The position numbers and the translations under genes are program-made. A stretch of DNA of 64,000 nt from positions 11,855,033 through 11,919,032 of the forward strand of contig WMCF01000015.1 in assembly GCA_009792885.1 (NCBI GenBank), in the 5' to 3' direction. The notes beneath the pieces are model-generated. The model was given only the letters and a program-made list of their open reading frames with translations. It did not search any database and was not told where the DNA came from. The stretch comes from Eremophila alpestris peregrina. Its lineage: Eukaryota > Chordata > Aves > Passeriformes > Alaudidae. This document shows, one piece after another, positions 1 through 13,000 of the stretch. How positions within the stretch are numbered: position 1 is the stretch's first letter; each line of letters begins with the position of its first letter.

Positions 1-3000
1 TATTTGAACCAGCTTGAGCAGTGTCTTTGGAATGCAACAATGAGAAACATCCCCTTTTGTTATGCAGCACAAGCTGGCATCTGCTGTGCTTGCGAACTCC
101 AGAAGGGCCGCTGTTAGTGGGTCACTCCAAAGGGCATATTCAATGACAAGAACAAAGGTGAAATCCAGATTATAGTGGACAAAGTTGGGAGAGTGAAGAC
201 AAAGCAGTGGGAGTCAGCAGCCAGTGCCTTTTTTTTGCCCCCCTCCTGCAGTTTCCTTTTTTCATGTTTTCTGAGCTGCATATTCACCCTGATGGCTTTT
301 CACTTCAGCCACTCTATTAAAAGGTTCTCTATTGTTCATCTTCTGTATGGAAGTAAGTGGAAAAGGATTTCCATGCTCTGTAGCTCACACTGCATCACTT
401 CTGTGTGTGCCCCAAATAAAGATCAATGTACCACGGAATCTGCATAATTATGTCCTCTTTGACAGTAGGTTAGGAAAACAAGGCAGACTTTCCTTGTCTC
501 AGAGGAGCAGCTTGAGTGCAGCAGGGAGACAACTGCAGGTTGTGCATGTATTTTTCACATACAAAATAAAATATGCAAATTAGATTTTACCTGATGTGCC
601 ACCAAAGGAAAGAGAAAAGCTTCATAGAGAAACAAACAAAACCCCCCCCACATTCATGTTTTTCACAAAATTATGTACTCCCATTCTCTGTTGTTTAAGA
701 AATTTAAAAAAACAAACCTGTAGTTTTTACTTTTGTGAAAGCTGTCCTCTTTCTTTTCTGTATTTAAAACTTTCTCTAGCAGATTCACAATTAGAAGGGA
801 AAGAGAACAGATATATGGAGGCAACTATTGTTTTTCTTCAATACCTCTTTTAAAAAATGCAGATAAAGGAAGGATTTCACTCTAAACTGTCATAATAAAA
901 CGTTACAAAAAGCTCAGAAACAGCATATCCATATTGTTAGGAAGGGTAGTGCAGCCAAGAAGTACATCTCCATAGAATCCTGAAAGTACAATTTCCATGT
1001 TGTTGCTAGCATTTACCTCCAAAATAAATTTTTTAAAAAAGTAGATTTGTTGAATTGCCTTCAAATTGAAGCTGAAAGGTAAATACTTCAGTCTTGTAAG
1101 GCAGAAAAATTATGTAATAAAAGAGAGTTTAAAATACTCAAATTCCTTCAAGATAATTGTTCAAGTACTTGCAGCGTCAATTCATCCATTATCCCTCTCA
1201 AGTATAGCTAACTTTCATGTAGCATGGGGCTACAAAACTCTGACACAAACCCCCAATAGCTCATGGCTTCTCTTCATGAACACTTGGCAAATAAGCTGAT
1301 TTTTCACAAGCAAAAGATTTTCAGTTAGCTCAAATTTGCTGTCCTACCCATCTTCTCTCACAACCTGGATGTAATTTCCTGTTTAGTTAGGAATCAGTCT
1401 TCATCTTTTGCATGTGGAAACAAGTTTTGTGGATCCTAAAACTGCTGGGAGTTCAAATAAAATGTAACTGAAAGCCTGCATCCTCATCCTTTTTCCTCCA
1501 TCTCTCCTTATGCAGCAAAAGTATCCTACCCTTACCTAGGTCAATAACAAAAGTCCTTGTTGACATCACAGGGGTGTGGTTTCACCCTTTGCAAATATGA
1601 AAGTGAGTGAAAATCACTCCACATTTCTACTATTCATCTCTCTTTATACAAAAATAGATACTAATACATATTTCTTAGCATTGACTAAGAGGGTAATTTC
1701 ATGCCACCTTTTGCAGGCTTTAGGTGGTAGCATTAGAGTGTTCTTTTTTTCCAGCTGTTGCAGCTATTCACGATTTGGGGTACTGGAAATCAAGGAGGAA
1801 ATGTTTCTGGTAAATGTAATAAATAAAGGTAATGGTGCAAAGCTGTGAGAGGGTGCTAACATTAGTCTTGAGCAATGCACACCAGCAAAAAAACACTTGA
1901 AAAATCAATAGAAAGGTCTCACCTTTCTTCAGACATCTAAGTGAGCAATACTTTGAAGGGAAAGAACATAATTTGGAAAAGTCACTGTGATGGTCCTGCA
2001 GCTCTTTCAAGTGGGAATATAAAATAATGCACCTTATTCTGAGCAAAGTTTTCAAAATGCAAAGCCCTTTTTCTGTTTTCTGCTGCTTGCAGAGTCATGT
2101 TGAAGCACTTACAGCAAATGTCTGATGGATTTTGCAGTCAGAGTCTGCCATCAGGTCATATATTTTTAGCAAAATACACTGGTGATAGCAAACTGTGCAT
2201 AAACTATTACAAAGAAATTTTTTGTTCTCTGTGAGTGATTCTGCTTTCTATTCCCTCACAATACTATTTTTGGCTTTTTTTTCTGTCTTTAATTGTAACA
2301 GTAAGAGAAGTGTGAGAAGTTAACACAACAATTTAGCCTACATAATAAACAATTTTACTTGGGTTTTTCATCATTTTGGTTGTAATTGATTTTTCCTTGT
2401 TCCCCAAATTTACACATTTGTTAAAACATTTGTGAGACTGGGACTGATGTTACACTACCAAGCACTGAGGTGAAGTGAGACAACTCACAATGAATCTTAA
2501 CTTCAGTGGGAAAATGGTATGCAAAATATTTCACAAATGTAAGTTCAGAAAATCCCAATTTAAAATTTTTAGCTACTTATGGCAGTAAAAATTTTTTTAA
2601 AGGGTTTAGGCATCTGATTTCCTAAGAAATCAAGTGGAATGGAAAGATTGGTGTTGAAATACCTTTAAGTCTTTGTGTAGATGATTGTAAGAAAAATCAG
2701 TGAACAAGAGGACAATAAAAAGCCAGTAAAAATATTTTTACAGTGCTTTATCTCCCAGTTAATTTGTCCTGTTTTTTCCATCTTCTGGAGTTTTTTTCCC
2801 TTTTCTTTCATAATGTATCTTAACATCTTCAAATTCTTAGGTCAAACTCAAAGTATTCAATAGAGACCTTACCAAAGAAAGTCTTGTAGGATTTGAGATT
2901 TTTACAATCTTTAAATTATTTTCTCTCACAGTATTCTGCTATGGGATAAAGTTATATTTTGCATTTCACACATGGAAAACTAAAGCATTGAGAATGTAAT

Positions 3001-6000
3001 GGTATTGTGGGAGGAGTTGGAGCTTCAGACAAGCCCTGCCTTAGCTTGGATTTGGCAACAGTTTAAATTTTAAAAAATCACTATGGCCTGCAAGTTCTTA
3101 TGATGGCAAATCAGCACTATATGTATAAAAAATGAATTTGTATTAAACAGTCAAGAGACAACAGATGAAAGACCTTAATCACTACACAGTACAAAATTAA
3201 AGGAACTACTAGTTGGTTACATCCCAATAAAAAACAGTGCATGACATTGAGGTACCCATATTAAAGCCAGTGAAAAAATAGTATTGGTTTGGTGTCAAAT
3301 GTTACTTACCACCAAAACCACAATAATGTGTACAGAGTACTTTCACTTACACCCTGGGTGGTAACCCCACAGCAGGTCTCCCGACCCACAGGAGAAACCT
3401 GACACATTTTTGGGGAAGGTGTAGAAGATTTCTGCCTTGTGGAAGTTTGGTGTTGCTTCTATACTCTTAAACTGAGGTTTCTGTGTTGGTCAGAAATCCA
3501 GCTTATCTTTCCAGATCTCACTTCAGTAGGGAGACGTTTGTTGGCAGTGGGGAGATGCTAGACCAGTGTTAACCCTGTGACACCAAAATAACTCACTATG
3601 AGACAGCTTGTCCTGTTTGAGTTATCTCACCAGTAAGCAAGCAATAAATAAGCTCTTGGTGAGATGCCCTGCTACAAAATATTAGACCAAAATCATAATT
3701 CAGGCATCTAACATCAAATACACATGCCATTTAGAAATCATCATCCCCAAGTCAAAATCCTTAAGACTCCCACTCAAAATATCTTAGAAATTCCCATAAT
3801 TCAATGACTCTGTACTTAGTGACCTTTAAAAAAATCTTCCTAGGCAACTGAAGCTGAATTGTAACACATGTACTTTAGGCACTCAAACTAGCACTATTGA
3901 GCAACACAGCACCTAGACATTAAATAAAGCTATTTAGAGACACCAGCCATTCTTTCCCTTAAATTCCATGGGGAATTTGATCTTACAAATGCTCTAGGAG
4001 CAAGACAAATATGCATATTAATCTCCTAGCAGGGAGGACAGAACCTGAAAACAAACATAACTGGAAGACCAAAGATTAATTTCAACACTAATATGGTCAG
4101 TTTTGTGATTGGGTTTTTGGGGTTTTTTTTCCAGAGCTGACTGCCAGATCTTTTTTTCTGACATTATTAGTTCGTCTAATAGGGAATAAATAAGTACAAT
4201 TTATGAAGTGTTTAGTTAGGTTGATGAAGTTTAAGCAGTTATTTTTGCCAGGCTTTTTGTCAGTTAGAACAAGGTGTATCTCAATATATTTCTAGCTAAT
4301 TTTTTTAACTGCAGTTTTAATTAGCTCACAATATATCTTATTATTTTAAAGGAATATGTCATGGGGTAGAAATGAATGGTGGGGGTAGAGGGACAATGTA
4401 ATAGTGGAAAATCAATGGGATTTCAGAGGCCTTTTTCCTCAGTGAGGTGGCATCCATGTATTATTTTCCCAAATTTTTCCCCTCTCTCTCTGTCTTACTC
4501 AGATGATCCTAAAGTTGCACAAACTATTACACATCAATTTCCACTATGACAATTATGCCTTGAGAATGTGAACGTGCTGTTGTGAGAAGTTCATTGTTTT
4601 TTTCCTAGTAATATTAATTTACAACTACATAGGCAATAATAATGTTTCTTAAATTCTTCCATGCTTTACATATTTTAACAGCCTTTCTGAGTTAGTAAGC
4701 CTGCACACTTATACCTCATAAAATCTGAATTAGAGATGGAGTATGCGCCTGCTTCTGCTTCACTGAAATTTGGAGTTTTTCTCCTGGTTTCCACAAGAAA
4801 ACAGTTTGAGGCCTAGCTGTGGATAAAAGAAATCATTCTTTAGCCAGTACATCTCAACCAGTCCATAATAACCTGTTGGGGTGAGAAAAGTTCAAGCCAA
4901 AAGCTGTTGATTTCCCTAGAGCCAATCAAAATGATGGATGCAGTGGTGGAAGATCACAGCTGACTGGGTTTAGTCCTCTCATCACTAGCTGCAGATGGCA
5001 TGCAATTTAGGGATGCCCATTTGGTAAAATTTACCAGTTTCTCTTGAGATCACACATATGGGTTTGCATTTAAAAAACAATTGTATCAGGAGCAGCATTT
5101 TAAACAACAGATGTAAGTATTGACAGTGAAAGAATGCCCAAAAAGCAGAATATATCCACACCAGAGAATGGAAAGAACATGTGTTATGCTTTATAGAACT
5201 TCATTTGACATTTTAGCTTTAAAAAAAAATGACAGAAAATGACCATAAAATTACAACACTTGCCAAACTTCATAAATTAGATACAAGATTTTGTCTTTAC
5301 AGTTTATAGCCTTCGGGCATTTGATGTAATTTTCTTTTTCAACTTTGTATTTCAAAACCACAATCTAAAATCCTCACATAGCAGAGAACTGGCTTAAAAA
5401 TAATTATGAGTTGGGCTGATTTCTTTGCTTGCTTTGAATTATAGATTTAAATAAAAGGAAACACACAAACAGATTGTTTACTGTAATCTTTCCTTAATTC
5501 AGAGCAGATATTTTTCTAGTGTTTAGACTTTGACCAAATGACTGGTGCAGAATTTCAGTCAGTTGCATGACTAAAATAAAATAAAATACATTAATTATTA
5601 ATCCTATAAAGTTATCTTATCAGTAAAATGGCTGTCATGGTAAATGATAATACTGAACTAGGACAGTTAAAGAAACAGTTATGTTCACTGTAAAAATCCA
5701 CAAAAAAAAAAAAAGTCAATTTATATAACACAGCATCAAAATAACTTTTGCAAGTAATCTGATTTCCTTTTTCCTGTTTATGTAGGTATGGCTATTTCCT
5801 GATGAGAAGCAGCTGTGTCTTCAACATTGTAGGCCGTTAAGTCTCTCTATGCTAACACTTCAAATGAGAAGATAACATAACTAAGAGGTTGGGTTTGAAC
5901 ATGCACCTTTCACAGTGATTAGTCCTTTGCTGGACATAACTGTATATATTCTTTTTCTCAGTCCTCTGATTCAAATAACCTGGGTTACAAGAAGACAAAT

Positions 6001-6179
6001 GATTATGATATGAGAAAGCAATATTCCTAAGTTACACAGCTTTAAATAATGGTAGGAGTTGATTTGGTTTGGTTTTATTTGTGAAGTAGAAAGATGGGAA
6101 ATGAATGTTCTACAGATTCAGTGAATGTGAAATTGTTTTTTACAAAGGAGAAAACAAAATTATCTCCACTGATTTCCCA
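1..6179. other. Intergenic, no gene or repeat recognised
   Basis: AT-rich sequence with only short chance frames (up to 95 codons, no domains). Small simple runs such as AAAAT repeats near 5,575 and A-runs near 5,701. The stretch 4,160-4,370 has AATTAG/TAATTA-like cores and could be regulatory, but nothing decisive. Confidence 0.7.
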
Positions 6180-6276
6180 GCTGAAATTCTTTCAAGTGTG
6201 GTAACTTTCTATCACAATTCTGTCATGACCCAACCCAAGGTCCTTAACTAATGGGATATAGTTTTTCTGAAATATT
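6180..6276 (+). repeat. 97-bp direct repeat, copy 1
   Basis: Starts GCTGAAATTCTTTCAAG and ends TTCTGAAATATT. It is identical to 8,338-8,434 except for two bases. The flanks are unrelated to those of copy 2. No family recognised. Confidence 0.95.
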
Positions 6277-6338
6277 TATAGCACCATTATGAAAGGAAAA
6301 CCATGAACAAGCAACAATAGGACCTTTAATATTCTATA

Positions 6339-6390
6339 ACATGAATGCAAATCAGTTGTTGCCTTCGACATGAAGGCAAATCAGTTGTTG
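6339..6390 (+). repeat. Imperfect 29-bp tandem duplication
   Basis: ACATGAATGCAAATCAGTTG (from 6,339) recurs as ACATGAAGGCAAATCAGTTG (from 6,368). This is two units of period 29, close to the 97-bp repeat copy 1. Confidence 0.85.
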
Positions 6391-8337
6391 TCATCCACTT
6401 CTGTTATGTTGTTATGTATATTTTGAGCTAAAGTATTTTCACCTTAACCTATTGCATTGACAAACTGTTAACAACTTTTGAGCATGCTAAATCCTGTAAG
6501 TAGTCTTCATGTGCCTAGGCAGAGACAAAAGCATTTCTGTGGAAAAAAAAAAAAAAAAGAAAAAAAAAGAGAAACGTGTAAAAAATCTAAAGACATTTAA
6601 AAATTGCTATTTATGAATTTTACAGGTTTTCTTGGATCAAAAAGAAGTGTTAGAAGAGCTTATGGCTCAAGTGTCAAAAACATACAGGCTTACAGGCTTC
6701 TTAATCTAATACAAACCACATTCTGAGGGCCATTACAGATACTACAATATAATCTGTACAATCAAGTTAAAAAAGATAATGATTTGAGAGAACAACAAAA
6801 TTGATCTCTGATTTCAGTTAGCTTCTTCTGTTGACACTAAATAAATAATATTAGATCACAATATGTTGCTCTTTTTATCTTTTTTTTTTTTTTCCAGGTT
6901 TGAGGTGGTTTTCCCCCTCTCAAATACCTTTGGCCAGATATGCAGCTGGCAAGGACTGCTGGAGACAACGAGTCTCCTGAGGCTGGGTCACTTGTTGTTA
7001 AGTCACCCTCAGACAGAGATAAAACCAAACGTGTAAAGCTATGCATAAGTCAGGGATAAGAGAGACAAATATTTTTAATGTAGAATAAGAAAGACACATT
7101 ACAATTAGTCAAAACTGTTAATAGATAAAGACTGCACATTTGAATTTACACAAAAAATAATAGCATTTTATGAATTCTCAAACTTTGTAATATCGACAGC
7201 CTCATAATTATTAATCTATACTATTATTGCTTTTTAAATAAGCTACTTAGGATCTTTTACAAAATATGAAAAAACCTGATGTACCAGTGAACTTCTGAGC
7301 CTTTTGTTGATAAAGAATGATATAATCAAGGGATACAAACTCATTGCCCTGAAGGCACCAAGAAGTCTGGGAGTACCTCATAGGTCACAATTAATGGAAT
7401 GTATCACAGACAAGGAACAAGGATTCCTAGGCTTTAGAATCTTGTTTAAAATGCCTTTTAAGGCCTGTTAGAAATGTATTCAGTTATGTCACAAAATACA
7501 TAATTTCTATGTCAGAAAGGGAGGTAATTTGCAAATCAGTATTGGAAGGAGACCTTGTAGGATAATTGAAAGAGCTGAAGGGAGAGGAAGCAGAAAAACA
7601 CTGAGACACTCTGCAAGCATTCCTCACTACATCAAGGTCAACGTGAAACCTAAATTTGCCTGTCTGTATCTCAGATGTTTTTGGTGTACAGCTGTTTGTG
7701 AAGGGGATACCTTGATCTTTTGTTTGCTGAAAGAACTGGGATTACCGGTGGGATTATCCATGATGGTTGTACCATTGACTTCACCTGAGGTTTTGTTCTA
7801 CACTCTCAACTGGCCGTATCCAGATGAAAACCCAAGTGCTTAAAGTGGGATGTCAGCAAAGTTTAGATACTAAAAATGCAATCACAATTCAGCTTGCATC
7901 TGATCAAGCAGTTGATCCAACATTCACAGATCCTCCACTGTTAGATTAGCTCTCCTGTTTGTCTAGGACAAATCTTGCCTACATCAACATGAAAATTAGG
8001 CACCTAACCACCTTAGTTATCCTCTTTAAAAAATGGTGACATATAGATACCCACAGAAAACAAGTCAGAATCCTAAGCTTTAGATTCTCTGTGCTAAAAC
8101 AAATCAGTTTTAAGTGGCTGGAAAATTCGTCACACCTCAGAGCTGGTATTCAGATGTTAAACTTCCTTCCTATTATGTTCATATCAATGGTTCAATTTAG
8201 AACCTTTCTACAGAACATGTGTAATACATCCCATTAAGATTGGTTTCATCCCAAAAGGTAGAGTCAGAGCTTCATCTTCAGTTTACAATGGGCTAAATAG
8301 TAGTATCCTTCCTTTCCCTAAAAAGCAGGATGCATGG

Positions 8338-8434
8338 GCTGAAATTCTTTCAAGTCTGGTAACTTTCTATCACAATTCTGTCATGACCCAACCCAAGGTC
8401 CTTAACTAATGGGATATAGTCTTTCTGAAATATT
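8338..8434 (+). repeat. 97-bp direct repeat, copy 2
   Basis: Same orientation as copy 1, 2,158 bases downstream, with 95 of 97 positions identical. The two differences are C for G in TTCAAGTsTGG and C for T in ATAGTyTTTC. Confidence 0.95.
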
Positions 8435-8798
8435 GGTTCAGACATTCTTACTGCCAACACTGATCAGAGAGAAATTCAAGATTCATTGGCACAGACAGTA
8501 TTTATTAAATGTCACTTACACCACCTCTTTTCATACAATTTTTTCCAACATGAGACACCAGTAATATGACGCTGCTTAGTATCTTTTCATTGATTAGATC
8601 AATATCAGCATCTAGACTATTGTAGCTGTCTCTGTTAAACAAGGTGAGAGATGTTTTAAAGAGAAAAAAGGAACAAATTTGAAAATTGGTGGTGATAGAT
8701 GTAGCAAATTATTTTTAATATTAAAGATAGACTAAGGGGACAAAACTGACAGAACTGGTTAAGAAATAGAAAACGTGAGTATTAAAAAAATGCTAGCG

Positions 8799-8925
8799 CA
8801 TTAACAGAGAGGTGCTCCAAGGTTTCACATTAAACTCCATGCTTTTTAATAAATTTTATTAATGATCTGAAAGAGAAGATTGTGCAGTGAGGTAGAAAGA
8901 TGACACAAAGTTTTTGCAGAAGGTA
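8799..8925 (+). mobile_element. Very old CR1/L3-like reverse-transcriptase relic
   Basis: One frame reads VLQGFTLNSMLFNKFY, the counterpart of the GVPQGSVLGPLLFN block of CR1-clade reverse transcriptases. About 70 bases later comes KDDTKF, the counterpart of FADDTKL. Stops are frequent. Flanking sequence to about 9.4 kb may belong to the same element but was not recognisable. Confidence 0.5.
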
Positions 8926-9439
8926 CTACAAAAATCATTAGCAAAGGAAAAACACCTGATATCCAGTTTTAGGCTTCTTGGTTTCATAGATGATAATTAC
9001 TTCAAAACTACCTGAATCATTGCCTACACTGAAAGAATTAGAAAGAATGTGCTGCAGTGCATTTCCATGGCTTGGAATCTGTTTGTGTCCCAGCTGGAAC
9101 ACAGAACTCTTCAGACCTAGGAAGGTCTGTAAATAAGTCAATGAAATACTTGCATCAAAAATGTCACCAAGCTGTTTGGAGGAAGAGCATGATAATAATT
9201 AATGTGGTAAAAGCTAAGAAATCTTTCCATAAATCAGCAGTGTGGTCTTAATTCCAGCAATTGTACAAATTAGCGCCCACCAGAAAGATTATTTGGGAAT
9301 TAAAGCATGTAGAAGAAAGGCAGCAATAACCAGAATTCAGAAAAAATCTAAAGAAGAAAGGTAAGTTTGGCAGAGGGAGGACAATACCCAAAACCAGCAG
9401 AGAATTAGCCTGCATATTAAATTTGTGTCATGAGTGCAC

Positions 9440-9930
9440 AATAGATTTTAATGGCCTGGAGCAATCTCATCTGGCTGCTCCACTGCCACTTTGACCACAT
9501 GCCCAGAAGCCAAATCCCAGCTCAGCTCTGGGCCTCCAAACACTGTCTAGGCTACATTATAGGGGTTCCTTCTCCAGCCCTGCCACCTGGATTGATCTCA
9601 TCCTTATACTATGGGTAGTTTTCTCATGGATGGATCCCTCATATGTACTCTCTCTCTTGTCACAGAGATTGTCTCCGTCCCGTGTCCTGCTGTCCCTGAT
9701 GGGACCCTGTGGATCTGTTCTGGAGCTGATGGATTGATTGCCATGTTGGGAGCTAATGATGGCCATTGCAACCAGCCCTGCCCACTGTGCTCAGGCCCTC
9801 TAAGGACTGCATCCCATAGTGAGAGCACTACCTGCTCTAGGGTCACCATAGCTCCCTGCTGGTGTCACCTCAGGAAGCAGCCTGCTGCTTCCATTCCTTA
9901 TTCATCTGGGAAGCAAATTTTTAGATGTCT
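9440..9930 (+). mobile_element. GC-richer patch, probable repeat relic (possibly a CR1 5' segment)
   Basis: GC and pyrimidine content rises sharply against the AT-rich surroundings. The wording (CCTGCCACCTGGATTGATCT, TCTGTTCTGGAGCTGATGG, CTCAGGAAGCAGCC) resembles 5' parts of avian CR1 elements. A 147-codon open frame on the plus strand (9,611-10,054) and two shorter minus-strand frames cover it. I recognise no protein domain, and the plus frame leaves the GC-rich patch without a splice site, so I do not call a gene. The family assignment is unsure. Confidence 0.3.
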
Positions 9931-10059
9931 ATCTTTAAAACAGCAAAATAAGTCTGAGACCCCTTATTTAGCCTACAAAATAGCCTTATTCACATTAGTC
10001 CTTTTACGGAAAACATCTGGAACTGCCATTGTCATGGCTGACCTGATCATCTAGCTACT

Positions 10060-13000
10060 GCTCACCTTAACCCATTTGTTCTGCTGGACTTCACTTGTAA
10101 AATAGCACTGCAGTAGCACAGGCTGGAAGGGGTGAAGAGTTATTGGTTGCTTAGTGTTTGAGACTAGAGAGGAAAGAGTCTCCAGTAAAATGAATAACTC
10201 AGTGCTCAGAGGAGCGCTAAGCAAGGCTTTACATCACTCATTTTGAATAATGACAATAGTCAATGAACATCATCCCCAACTTTGTATTAAAAGAGTGACA
10301 CGGTTGATTATGTCAGTGCCACAGGAGGAGTTCCAGTTGCTGTAAATGATAGATACACCCGCCTTAGCTTTGGGTGTTTAGTGATTCTGTTCTCTTGAAA
10401 TGAGTGTTTTTTAAATGGATAAATTGATTGTCCTTGAGAACATTCAGGGAAAGATTGGTTCCACCTATATGTAGACATCTAAACATAAAACTGATTTAAA
10501 GCAACCTCATTATTGTAATTTTACAACTTTGTATTGTTTGATTTTTGCAACCTTTATGATTATCTTTCAGATACTTTTTTTTTTCCTACAACATATTCAA
10601 TATGCAGACGAACCATTATCTGTTAACATCCTGAATTGTATTCTAAAATGTGAAATGGATTTCTTCTTCCTATTATGGTACAGTAAGGAAGAATCCCAGC
10701 CATTGCTAATATCCATCACATAATGCATTATGTACTCTTTTCTTTTCTGGCTTCATATGCTTATCTCTTGATGAAATGTAACACTTCTTGTAAATATGAT
10801 CCTCCATGGTCTCTTTTTCTGAATTGCTCACATTTATAGCAAAACATTAAGGTCATATGAGGAGTTACAGTGCAGAAAACATTTCATATCTTGTTTACTC
10901 CTGGCTTTTTCTTTTACTTTCAGGCAACTTTATGTATCTGACACTCTACAACTTGTTTATTTTGCAACACCATTGCATCTTTCACAGCTGTCTCTGTGGA
11001 AATCTTAATTGCAGGTTTTAGGGTTAAGTTCCTGCTTTTAAAAGCTGCATCTTTGAGTTCTCATTATCATGCACAGTGGGCAACGATTCTCTTTGGGTAT
11101 CACTCCAGTTATCAGCAGACTGGCAGGATTCAACCACTCACCTCAGCTTTACTATGATGACTACAGTACACTCATTTTTTGACTGAAATTAGTTGGGAAA
11201 AACAACAAGGCATTACAAACAAGAAGGTTTATGCTTTAACTCAAAGAGAAAGACAAATATTTTCTTTCTTAGTCTGTCAGAAATCTTTCATTTATTTTAA
11301 ACTCTTTCTGAGTGTCTGAATCAGTTTGCCTTATCCAAAAACTCAAACTGCATTTGCACAAAACCCTCTCTCATAGTATGGTGCAGATAATACTGAATTA
11401 GCCACAGTTCCTATCCCAGACCTTCAAAATCTCACCAATCCCAACATCTGAAAATGAACTTACGCAGAGGCACATCCTCAGATTCACTGGCACACTGGAG
11501 GCAATGCTCCACAAGTGCTCCTGGAGCCCCAACTCAACCCCAGAGAGGAACCCCCACCTGGGGGGAGGGCCCAGGAAGGCCAAAGGCTACTGAAACTGAA
11601 GCATGAGGCAAGTACAAGTCTTGACCCTGCCTCCTTTTGGAAGTTATGTTAGCTGAACCATGCTGGAACCAGAAGTGGTAGCTACAGTTGTTTTTTCCAT
11701 ATCTTTTCTGTCTTACTCTTTCTCCTTCTAATTCCCTATTCATAGAGTTTTGAGTAACTTAAAATCAGTTGGGCTTGGAATTTGCCAAGTTGAATGGACC
11801 ATGCTAATGCTTTCAGATGTGTTTTATGCTAATTGAATGTTACTCTAAGCTTTTGCCAAAGTTGCCTGATTTTCTGAAGTTGCCAGTAAAGTTTTTAGTT
11901 GTTTTGACCCTTTGAGAATATCCTGTTGGTATTTCTTCCATGAAGCTAACTCAGGGTACGTAAAAACCACACAAGCCCTTTTAAGAGGCTCTTTGAGTGA
12001 CTTTTTGGGGGCCTTACATAAGGATAAGGCAAAGGACTAACTCAGAACAGTTTAGACACGAGTCACTGTACTTGGCCCTGGAAATATAGGGATCACTCTC
12101 TTGCAGTGTGTAGTTACTGCTCAGTATCATCTGGGCTAAGCTGATAGAAATCACCCTAAGTCAAATTTAATGCATTTTGTTAAGTGAAAACAAGACAGAA
12201 ACATTCATTGTGCTCAACTTAGGATAGAAGAATGCTTGAGTTTTGTATAGAAAGAAGTATGCATCATAAAAGTAAATCTGTATGTAGTTATTTATATAAA
12301 ACCAGCTCTTTATATAAACCATCAGAAAAAGTTGTTTTCATTTAAGCAATTTGCATGGGAACTGTGGGAGAGTACATAGTTTATTAGTTCATATTTCTTG
12401 AATGAATGAATCCATCTCAGGTAGGAGATAATTAGGTTCAGTACTGAATTCAGTCCATAAGGTGACATTTGTGAAAATCCTACAGGTCTCCCAAGAAGAT
12501 TAGTGTCTCTGTAGCAGAAAACAATAGATGATGTATTTAGACCAACATCCCATAGGCTGCAGTGAATGATTAGAGGAATATGACAAACAAGACAAGGATA
12601 AATGACATTTTTCTCTGGTCTTGCTTTCCTGTTCGAGGCATGAACTGTATAGGGCTTCTAGAACTGAAAGTTTCATCCAGACCTCTGTCTTATGTAAGTA
12701 CAGAGGGAAGTTCACTTTCTGAACATGTTTGGCACTTTATGAGATTTATCAAGATCTTATGGAAATAAAATTGACTTTTTAATCACACACTGTATGAAAA
12801 AATGCTTCTTTTTGATCTATATAAAGCTACTATTTCTTTATCTGCTGAGGTGCTCACTAGATCTTGAGTTATGAACAATTACAAATAAAGTTCCCTATTC
12901 ATTCACTATATTTTTTAAATTATTTTAACGTATTCATTGTGTGTGTCCGTTTAACTGTTTGTCTTCTTTTCCTAAATCAGCATTTCTCAATACCCTATAA

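Noticed and set aside
3640..3930. Possible ancient DNA-transposon or SINE relic (AGGCATCTAAC, TTTAGGCACTCAAAC phrases; similar wording near 7,990)
   Set aside because: Such phrases occur in very old amniote repeats, but the match is too short and vague to name a family.
7529..7843. 104-codon plus-strand frame
   Set aside because: No domain, no coding-like composition and no splice or promoter context. Within chance expectation for 64 kb.
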